Below are positions 12,130-22,022 of a DNA stretch of 64,000 nucleotides, one piece after another. The DNA is taken from NCBI GenBank assembly GCA_000497125.2, contig CM035317.1:1080001-1144000 (forward strand), written 5' to 3'. The position numbers were made by a program, and so were the translations under genes. The stretch is from Spironucleus salmonicida (lineage: Eukaryota > Fornicata > Diplomonadida > Hexamitidae). The stretch's first letter is position 1. Each line of letters starts with the position of its first letter. Below the pieces are notes generated by a model. The model searched no databases. It was not told the DNA's origin and saw only the letters and a program-made list of their open reading frames with translations.

Positions 12130-15100
12130 AGACTCAAATGCTTTGGTCAATGAATAAGTAATTGACTATGATTAATTTAATGTAGAAGATGTTACCTTTG
12201 CTGAAAGAATTAATGGAGAGTTCAACTTACTATAGATGATGCTTCCTCGTATTGAATCGATAGAATAATTTTTAAAGGAATTCGATAGGAATACTACATT
12301 CTAAATTTATACAGAACAACCTTTGATAGGTTAGTAGATAAATATGAGCGGATATGTGAACTCATTTATTTTTACAAAAATATAATTTATTGGTCAACAT
12401 GGTAAGCTTATACCGTTTAGGTTACTATTTTAAAATTAAGAGACTAATATTTTAAAAGAAATCTTTACTGAAATAATAAGAAGCAGTATAAAGTATTTCG
12501 GTGTGTAAATAAATGAGAATGAGTTAGTATCATTTTCAAATATTGGAATTAAAAAGTTTAAGGACTTGACATCGATAAAATAGTTAATTAACTGTTTGAA
12601 ACACTTGATACATTCTATAAGATGTTTAATGAATGGGATCCGACTTATGACTACGGATTTTAAATAGGCTTACTTCGCAAAATTTCAGGAAATGCATATG
12701 AAGAAGATAAATAAATAAAATATCTTTATAAAGGATCAATATTCTTTGTTAGAAATAATGATGAAAAATATTTATATGCAGCAATAATTTCAGCATTCAT
12801 TAAAAAAAACAACTTATTGTTAATGGTAAATATACTTTAAAAATTAATAATTAAATATACATGATTCCTAAAAATGCATTCAGTCATGGAACATAACTGA
12901 GAAACGATTCAATAAATAATAAAAGTTAAAACTTATATTTATTTACTTAGTTATTATTTGGATTTATAAGCATTGTTGGAGATGATTTATCAGGGGAGGA
13001 AATAGTTTAAAGAGCAGAAAGCGTATTCGAATTAAATATACTAAGATTAACATTAGCAAATTAAAATGATATCTTACCATCTCGTACAGAAGATTTATTA
13101 CTTGTTCAAAACAAAACAGCGAATTACAAAGGGCATTACAATGTAATTATGGAATATAAATAATACGTAAATACTATCAAACCACTCTACAAAGATTATA
13201 ATTATTTTTATGAACATAGACTGTTTACATACCGTAAAAACAAATGTAAAAACTGTGTTCTAGTAGGAGCAGTTGTTCAAGAATATTATTGTTAGCTCTG
13301 TTGTTACAAACATGAATTGGATTAAAATAATATGAATCATTAATGCGAGAATTGCAATATTAAATTAAACCATGAACCTAATACTAAATGCTTAAAAAGA
13401 TATAATGATATTTATTAATTATTTACGCCTTTTGTTAATTGTGGTAGAGTTCATAGTAGATCAAATAGATGTTATGCAAAATTATAACATGATGAGCTAT
13501 ACTTTAAAAAGGGGTTGCTTAAGAAAGATTAAAAGTCATACGTAGTTTGGGATATTGAAAGCTACTTTGAAAACGTTCCAGAAGAATTAATAGATAAAGC
13601 TTCAATGCAACACATACCGTTTTTAGTATCTTGGTATATAATGAAATATGATAGAGCGAAGAATTAATATACTTAACAAGACTTCTTTTATAAAAACAAC
13701 CTTACATTTATACAAGATGGTAACTTTACTCTATCAAATGATTAATTCCTAATTAAAATTATTGATCATATCAAAATTGTAGCAATGAAATATAAAGTAT
13801 ACGATTTCTACTGTCACAATGCAGCTGCGTACGATAACTATTTATTACTATCTGAATTATCAAAGTACGGAGTTGAAAACTATAAAACTGATAGTATAAT
13901 TAATAATATCAAACTACTTCAACTAAAATTGATAATATATATTTTAAAGATTCATTTAGAATCATTCCTATGCCACTGTCTAAATTAAATAAAGACTTAG
14001 ATTTGAGACTTGTTGTAGGAAAATAACCTCAGTCATATACATATCTAATTAAAAATATGTCTGATTCATTTATTAATAGAGGAAGTATACTAATGGCTAT
14101 AAAGCAACTTGTAGATTCAAACACCCTTTAGTTAAAACATTTCAATAACTTATCAAAAGATGAGTTTAATTAATATGTAATTGATTATGGTCATATTGAC
14201 TATATTACTTAATACATAAACTACTGCATTCAATACTGTTTCGTTTTAGCTGTAGCAATAAGGAAGTAAATTGAAATCTCACTTCAGGAATAAAAAGTCA
14301 ACATCATTAATTATTTAACAGCACCAGCAATGGCCATAAACTTATATACTCATAATTGTGTTTCATAATTGTAAAATGGATTCTAAGATTTAAAACATAA
14401 TAAATCTAAATGTAAATACAAGCTGTCTCAATTAATTTAATAAGATATTTAATCAACAAATAAATTATTAGATACTGGTTTTAATTAAATATCAAATATT
14501 TTGTATAATTAATAATTCAAAGGATCAAGATACAACATTGATAGAGTGTTCACGACTGATAATAAGAAATATGGTCTTGAGTTAGATGGTACCTTTTATA
14601 ATGGATTAAAAGAACTAAGTTGCAAAGATGAATACCATATATTATAACAATAAAGATTAGAAGCTTATAATAATAATAATTAATATTTAAATAGTAAGAT
14701 GGAAGCCAACAGCTTTGAATAAATATTTCATGTAACTGACAAGCAGTGTATACAATTCGAAAAAGATAACAATATAAAGATAGAAGTACCTAAACGTTTT
14801 GACATAACCAACAGATCAATCTTGACTGAAGGAAGAGCATAGTGCTTTACAGATCACATGAAAATAAACAAGAAGAAATTTAAGATGTATGGAATTGATT
14901 TCACATCACTGCATCCATCTGCAATGGTATTTTGAAACTTGTCATTAAGAGATTTGGTTATTTAAACGCATTACGGGAACACTGTTTATGATTCAAAGAT
15001 ACACGATAAGTATAATATTAATTAAATCAAATTTAAAATAGATTATAAGTATATTGGTTAATTAAAGTTGTATGTTAAATAGATTCCAAGAATCATTAAC

Positions 15101-16450
15101 GCTGAAACAAGACTGTAGTACTTCTTATAAGGATGTGATAAACATAAAAGATTGATCTAAATCAAATATTAAATGCTTCCTCCATAATTATTAAAATACC
15201 CATTTTTAGGAACTAATATTTGCGGTAAGTTACTATATCCACTTTCTAGTACATGTTCAGGATAGAAATGTTTAGATGCAAACAATCATACACGTTGCAA
15301 CCACAATGAAGATGAAATAATACATAAAGGATTCTGGCATGAAACTGAATTGATAAATGCTTTATACGAAGGATATAAGTTCGGAGACATATACGAGACA
15401 CATACTTACTAAATATCAAGTTTTAATGATAACGAATATTAAGGAGGAGATTTCATTAATTCATAGATGTTCAACTAGACACTGAACTCAGATGAAGATG
15501 ATTATAAGGATGAAACTGTACTAAAACAATTAGCAAATGATTGTGACTTTGATTATATTTATAAAGATGGTATAGCATCAATCAAATAAAAAAGATGAAT
15601 TTGAATATAGATAAATCAAACTAAATTAAGGAGTAAAAATTTTTTATAAGTTGTTATTAAATGCAACGTATGGTAAGATAGGTCAGAATGTTGTAAGACC
15701 AACTGAGTCATTTGCCAAAGGTGAATTCCTTTTCGGCATGCATGATGAAGAGTTACATAGGGATTATAAAATTGTATTTATTAGATAAGGTATGAGTAAG
15801 AATATTTATACATACGAAGAAGAATTATAATAGACATAAAGAACTTAAGCAAATGCATCCTTAGCAGGAACGACAACAGCAGTAGCAAGAACTATGCTTA
15901 ACACATTAATAAGATATGTAAATGATGAACTAAAAGGAGTTGTTTTATATGCTGATACAGATTAAGTTTATTGTGTTTTGGATAGATCAAAGTTCCTAAA
16001 CCTAACTTCAGTAACCTTCAAGAATACATACTCTTGCAAATGCGAATAGAAGCTTGGTCCAAATGAATGGGTTTGTATAGGAGCAAAGCCATATGCATAC
16101 ACAGACCGAGTTAGATATGCATATACATCAAATGGTATCACATTAGATAAAACAGGTATTATTGAAGCAGATGAAGGGAAGCTTGCTCATGTATTCGATA
16201 TTTATAAATCAATATTATTTGATTAAATATAATTTAATGAGGATGATATTATTTAAATGAAAGACTCAAACACTGAGACAAAAGTGAAACAGGAGTTAAA
16301 CTTTATAAGAAATAATAAAATATATAACATATATACTCATACAAGATATAAAGTAATTAGATAATAGTAATAAAAGAGGCTTTTGACTTTAGTTCAAGAC
16401 CTGATTAAATATCAACATTGCCTTTTGGATATGATAAAGTATAAGCGTGA
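12130..16450 (+). pseudogene. family B (probably protein-primed) DNA polymerase, frameshifted
   Basis: Protein-like sequence runs through the interval in three frames, with shifts near 12560, 12815, 13930, 15595 and 16380, mostly at A-rich runs. An ATG at 12342 is one candidate start, though the frame is open from about 12130. Recognisable parts in order: a Cys-rich region near 13250-13480; an exonuclease-like VVWDIES (about 13548) and DSFRIIPMPLSKL (about 13955); palm motif A DFTSLHPSAM (about 14896-14926); motif B KLLLNATYGKIGQN (about 15650-15690); motif C YADTDQVY (about 15950). The last residue of motif C is usually Ser and here is a TAA (Gln) codon. A TGA at 14933-14935 interrupts the frame just after motif A. 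The family replicates Polintons and protein-primed viruses. Whether the breaks are real or assembly indels cannot be told here. Confidence 0.75.
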
Positions 16451-16528
16451 TTCATGTAATCCATTTTGGATTCCGATTCACTTTAGCGAATTACTTTAGT
16501 CGCTCATTTTTTGTATTAATAAAACAGC

Positions 16529-17597
16529 ATGGAAAGCAAAGCTTCCCGGACGCCTTCAGCGCTCATGGAGTACAATATCCAATCAGACGAAATTAAATTT
16601 TTGAAATTAAAAAAAATGAAATAATGAGTTACGGTTATGGTTATTTTGGACTGATGGGTTCAGCATGAACAGGAAAAACGTATTCAATGAATAAAATAAA
16701 TTAAGCATATTAAGATTAAAGTAAACTATCAAAGTATAATTTAGATGATGCTCATTTAAATAATGGAGCTATAACTCATACGTTCTTCTGAAGTCCAACT
16801 ATAGATTGTGATTAAACTTATTAAAAATCAAAAGGCAAAGACAATAGAATTAATATACCATTTGTTGATTTGAATGGAATAAATTCAAAATAAAAGCTAT
16901 TAATGTTATGCTAAGAATTATAGAAAATGAAAACCATTACAAATCTATCACTGATAATACAAGAATAAATACTAACTACTTTAAAAGATAAAGAAATTAA
17001 AAAATGGAGATCAAAAATATTCTTTCAAGTTTTCAAAAACATACTTTCACAATTCGAGTGGGTAAAGCAATAGTAGTAAGAATGTTTAGTTTTATATAAA
17101 GACTGTTTAGGTGATGATGTGGATTAGTATATGTAGTTGCTGTATGAATAAATTGGATTGCGTTATAATAAATATTGGATACGAAGATAAAAATAGTTTT
17201 ATTCTTAGATGACATGAGCGGGAGTTCAGTATTTCAAACTACAACTGAATCTAATTTCTATAAACTAATTATTTAAAGAATACATCTTGGGATTTGGGCG
17301 ACCATTTAATGTTTACATTCTATTAAGATACTGTATGGATCTTTTAGATAGTTGTTTACAGCTTTCTTGTTAATGAAAGGTCTCAAGGAAGAACATCTAA
17401 AAGATATCTTTGAGGACATTAGAAGGATAAGAAGTTAAGAATTTAAATCAAAATAGTTTATTGAATTGTATAATAGAACCATTGGCTATTTTGGAAACGA
17501 CTATTCGAAGAGAGGACAGTTCAAATATAGTTTTTTATATATAATTATTTAACCAGACCCAATGATCTTTATAAACTTTGATAAGCAAGTTAAGTGA
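16529..17597 (+). pseudogene. A32/FtsK-like packaging ATPase, interrupted
   Basis: Begins MESKASRTPS at 16529. After a shift at an A run near 16610 it continues GLMGSA-(TGA)-TGKTYSM, a Walker A loop whose fourth position is a TGA (16666-16668), then HTFF-(TGA)-SPTID (TGA 16789-16791). After another shift near 17190 come a Walker B KIVLFLDDMSG and a C-terminal part ending at TGA 17595. The Walker A, SPT and Walker B order matches the ATPase of Polintons and related dsDNA viruses, which pumps DNA into capsids. The two TGAs and the shifts make this copy inactive under the host code. Confidence 0.65.
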
Positions 17598-17657
17598 GTA
17601 TCTGTTAATTTTTATCTACATTTAAATGATAGTACCTTCATTTTTTTAACCAAAGAA

Positions 17658-18065
17658 ATGGTAAAGTTCATAAATATAAAACTACTGATTGAAGAAAACA
17701 AAAGAGACGATCTCGCATTCATCGAAGTAATAGTAAACAATGAACCCATAAAAATAACTAAGGAAACTAGTACTAAGCAGAAATTTGAAAGTAATAAAGT
17801 ATATAACAAAGTTGAATAAATAAGATTGCTTAATAAAGATAAACAAGTAATAGCTGTGTTACCTTAAGAACTTGCACAATAGAACTATTATCATACTCCT
17901 GATGTCCTTAGCACTAAGCAAGCCTATAGCAAGTATATAATAATTAACAAGATTGAAACATGTCATTTTGGTACATACTATAAACAAATCTAATATTTAT
18001 TAGATGAAAAACAATTGAAAACTATTTAAGCTATTGAGCCAGCTTCAAGAGAACTATATTTCTGA
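17658..18065 (+). CDS. hypothetical element protein 1
   Basis: 135 residues from ATG 17658 to TGA 18063-18065, with several TAA/TAG Gln codons. It starts MVKFINIKLLIEENKRDD and is rich in Lys, Glu and Tyr. It is in the same frame as the upstream ATPase end and the downstream frame, separated from each only by a TGA. No family recognised; it could be a minor structural protein of the element. Confidence 0.45.
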
Positions 18066-18182
18066 TCCAAAAGGATTTAAGCAAAAAAAAATAAAAACCA
18101 AATAACTATGGTCGCCTTTGGGCTTCCACTTCTTAAAGATCATAACGTATATTTTAAAGAAACCTTTTTTTAATAAACAAAA

Positions 18183-18740
18183 ATGGATCGATAAGCAATA
18201 GTTAAAGATCAAGAAGCAAAACCAACTTACAAAGAAGCGATATAGGTTCTGTAAAAGTAAGATAGCTTAGAAGACTATTCAAAAGAGGTTATCAAGTATA
18301 TTGAAGTACTTCCAAAAAGTTCTGATGTTGAACCTCCAGGTAAAGTAAACTTCAGCCAAGCTAATTATAATAACATGCAATCGTCATTATTGAAGTTTGA
18401 AGAGGATAGTTACAATGCTAAGTTTGGATACTATAATAAAATACTAATAGCAAGATACATTTCCTTAGAACTAACACACAGACTGTTGTATGATATGGTT
18501 GAATAAGTTGTAGCGTTGTCAGGGTATTGTTTTAAAGGCAAGAAATAGGATGACATTAGACTGTACAACACGATGATTATTTTAGATACAATTTTGTAAG
18601 AAAACTAATCAACTTCATCTAAACTATGTAAGATTTATTTATAAGAATTAATTAATAAACTTTTGAAAAACAATAAACGAAAAGATCTTATTAAGTTAGT
18701 TCAGAATCTATTTTAGATAGTAACTAAAATGTTTACGTGA
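18183..18740 (+). CDS. hypothetical element protein 2
   Basis: 185 residues, ATG at 18183, TGA at 18738-18740. Mostly alpha-helical in composition, with an N-terminal region MDRQAIVKDQEAKPTYKEAI and a Lys-rich C-terminal half (INKLLKNNKRKDLIKL). No recognised domain. It sits directly against the right terminal repeat. Confidence 0.5.
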
Positions 18741-18768
18741 TGTGGAATCTGAAACTGTTTTTAAAACT

Positions 18769-20632
18769 TTTTTTTAAGTTTAAGAGTTGATCACTATTTT
18801 TCAAAACTTAAGAGAGACCAATTCTACTTTTGATTCTATGGGATAGAACTGGCAGTATTATATAATACTTACTAAAGGTATAAATCTTGGGAAAGTTATT
18901 TTTAAAACATTCAAGCCTTTTACGGGAGCAACACGGCTCTAAAAGGATTGTATATTTTGAAAATGACTTTAACAAGTCTTTGCTTTTAGTACGTATTGCA
19001 TACTACTAATAATATTAGATACTTAACAAGCTATTTAATTTGATTTATGAAGAATTATATTTATAAACTCATTTCTGTAGATGTTCATTAAAAATATATA
19101 TGAAGAATTGCACGAAGAGTATAGAATAATAAGTGTTATATTAAACGTAGAACTGTTTTGCAATCTGTCATTCAGTTAATGCACAAACCGGAAGAGTGTA
19201 AGGTAAAATAATTCCTAAATTCAAAATAACTACTAAGAAAGTACAAGCAGAAACAGGTTTAACCTACCATCCATTAAACTAATAGGAAACATAGAATCGC
19301 TTAGAAAGAATACTTAGTAACTGCTTTTATAAATCAGCTATAATTTATATTAATTTATAAGAGTAAACTTAACTTTATTAGACTGCTTCTAGTACTATTA
19401 GCTTTTCTATCCGGGAATGCTACATTGTTAATTTTATAAAATATTACGATTCGACGACCCTCTTTTACTAAAGTGGCACAGTTAGCGAAACATTACTAGC
19501 TAGAATTTAAGCGAACGATCATGGCGTTAACTTAAATAATGAGAAGTTTGTATTACACTGTTCAAAAGTTGTAAAACTTCTAATTAACTTAATCTTGACA
19601 GGTTACCCACAAGACAGCCTTTTATAACAACTATTATGGACTTCTTACTTGAATATGGCAAAGAGTTTAGTCCTAATAAAGACAGTATAGAATAATAATA
19701 AAAATACCTAGAGGAAAACAATTATGAAGCTATTCGAAAGGAGATGGCGAATTATTATAAATACTTTGGAGGAATTAGACGTTCTTAAAAAGTAAAAATA
19801 ATAGGAGTAAGTATTGCATGAGCGTAGAGTATAAAATTTAGTTAATATATTATAAAGCTAGGAGGAGGAATACTAAATAATTTTATACACAAAAGAAATG
19901 CTCAGCAAATTATGGGTTACACATGTAATAGTAAAACATCATAAGAATTCTTATGTGTAATATTAAGTATCAGTAGGATTCGATAAGAAAGGTATTATTT
20001 ATAAATAAGATCCTTACATTGCTAAAGTATTAGAAGACAGCAAATGCTTAACAAGAGATAACGTTATATAAGAAAGAAGGGGTAATACATCATATTATTT
20101 TAGAAAAGATCTTGCATCGATTTGTAATTCATTTTTTAAGTCCTGGTGGGAAGTATAAAGTTAAATATATTGTAATAGTTACTGAGAAAGCAGATCTTAA
20201 GCATGTTTAAGAATAGGAAAGGAATTCAACAATAGTTACACATAGGAAGTAAATTAAACAAGAGTATGGTTTAATATAAGTACTAGATAAAGTATAATAT
20301 TAATATTACTAAGATACTGCAGACTCATTAAAAATAAACAACACAATTATTATAACCGGTTTATAAATACATAGACGAGGATCAATTAATTATTATATTA
20401 TAAATGGTAAAATGAGAGCGTAACCATAATTGAAGTAGTTAATCGAACAGTTCCACATTTTATAAGATAATACTAGTAGTAAATACTACAGAGTAAAAGT
20501 GTGCCTCTTGTCAACTTCAGTTTCAAAACATTCAAATCCTTTTAATGTACGCGCTGCTACCATAATCATGACTTCCCTTTTGTAAAATTGGAGATGACGA
20601 AATCATACTTTATCTACGGGTCACTTACTACT
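18769..20632 (-). repeat. right terminal inverted repeat of the element
   Basis: Mirror of 9601-11464. On the plus strand the inner half has a TGA-free frame of about 300 codons (about 18840-19750) whose identity I cannot establish, the 61-codon frame at 19636-19821, and beyond it a frameshifted stretch including VGFDKKGIIYKQDPYIAKVL (about 19968-20160). These could be the remains of an integrase or another terminal gene. Confidence 0.85.
19636..19821 (+). CDS. small hypothetical protein in right terminal repeat
   Basis: 61 residues, ATG 19636, TGA 19819-19821, beginning MDFLLEYGKEFSPNKDSIE. The same protein is encoded in the other repeat. Unknown function; it overlaps a longer open frame in another register. 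Confidence 0.35.
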
Positions 20633-22022
20633 GTAGTATATCTTTGTGAAAATTAATTAATTCATATTTACGTTTATGTTTTCCTATTATCCTATCGACG
20701 GGTTATCTGTATGAATTGTGAACGATTTATTTTTATCAAATTCAAGGATAAACTATTGTACTGCTTCAATGTGTAGTAACCTCATTTAGTTAATCATAAA
20801 ATTGGCATTGATTCTTTCATCAAAATTAACGATAAGTATATTAAATGCATCATAATTTATTTATAACTATTTAATATTAACTGTCGATTACTATTATTTA
20901 ATTTTGGTAATTATATTTTGTAATTATTTAATTCTGTCTTCGGAAATGGATCCTTAAACCCTATCATTCATATTTTTAATTATTTATTTAAATTACTCTA
21001 TTTATGCTACTAGTAAATTAAATTATTTATCACGCCATTCTTTTGAAATAACATGTTAATTAAATTTATAATTATTGTTTAGTATTTTTAGATTTGCGTT
21101 ATTTATTTCGTTTTATAAAATATTCATATGTTTGAATGATCTTTCGAATTCCTTGTATTTATCCAAATTAATATTATTGATGTGTTATTCTGTTTAAATC
21201 GATTTGATTTAGTTGATTTATTATTTTAATTTTTTAACTTGATAGATTGATAAATCATCTTTTGCTATTCTATTTATTTTTAATTCAGAATTTCAGGATG
21301 ATAAAGTTATAATTTATATTGTTTTTACTTCATATTTGAAAAATGTTGGATCTAAAGAGTTATCTTTACTGCATTTATATTTTCTGTTAAGATCTTGTCG
21401 TAATTTAATCCCATTTTTTCATATATTAAACAAATATCTTTTTTGAATTCAATTTATTGGGGATTATATCCTTTCCATTTTTGGGGATAATTGAAATAAA
21501 TTATGTGTATTTATATTCTATTTTTGGAATTTTTGTTTTTTTAAATTTTTATATTCTATTTTGATGATTTTATTTGGTAAAACTAATCTGGAATTCAACT
21601 GAAAAATCCTGCACCGGGGCGGCCCATCCATACCCTCGATATCTTTAGAAATTGGGGCGAGGAGCGGACCATTTGATTGAGCACTGGTTTTTTACTGATT
21701 TGATTTTTTTTGAAATTTTGATTTCTCAATACTGTAGAAATCTACGGGCGGAAGGGACTACTAACTATGGTTGTTCTTCCCCAATTTTACTTACCTGATG
21801 GCAATATATCATAGATTATTTTGCAAAAAAAATGACAGATATTAACTTTTATATTATCCTATAAATTATATTTTCCGCCATTATACAAGTTTTATACAAA
21901 TTGATTAATATATATTCTGAATCCATATAATTATATATTTTTATTTATATTGTAAAAGAAACTAAATACTTTATTCTATGCTTCAGTATTCATTATTATC
22001 AGTTTACTCTACTTCTATAAAA
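20633..22022. other. AT-rich spacer with a short less AT-rich patch
   Basis: No gene called. A patch at about 21600-21770 is distinctly GC-richer than its surroundings (GGGGCGGCCC and a GGGGCGAGGAGCGG run) and may be an RNA gene or a remnant, but I cannot assign it. From about 21770 the sequence is related to the region upstream of the first surface-protein gene. Confidence 0.4.

Larger units (their letters stand above)
9601..20632. mobile_element. Polinton/Maverick-like DNA element, degenerate
   Basis: An 11,032-bp unit bounded by inverted repeats of 1,864 bp (9601-11464 and 18769-20632), starting AGTAGTAAGTGACCCG. Between them are a family B DNA polymerase with viral-type motifs and a P-loop ATPase with a Walker B hhhhDD, resembling packaging ATPases of Polintons and related viruses, plus two small unknown frames. 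I see no capsid protein, and no integrase with a clear DDE/chromodomain pattern, though the repeats hold a long uncharacterised open frame. No target-site duplication is evident: the flanks read TTGCATA and GTAGTATA. Several A-run indels break the main genes. It could be a decayed Polinton, a shortened relative, or an integrated linear-plasmid-like element. Confidence 0.75.
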
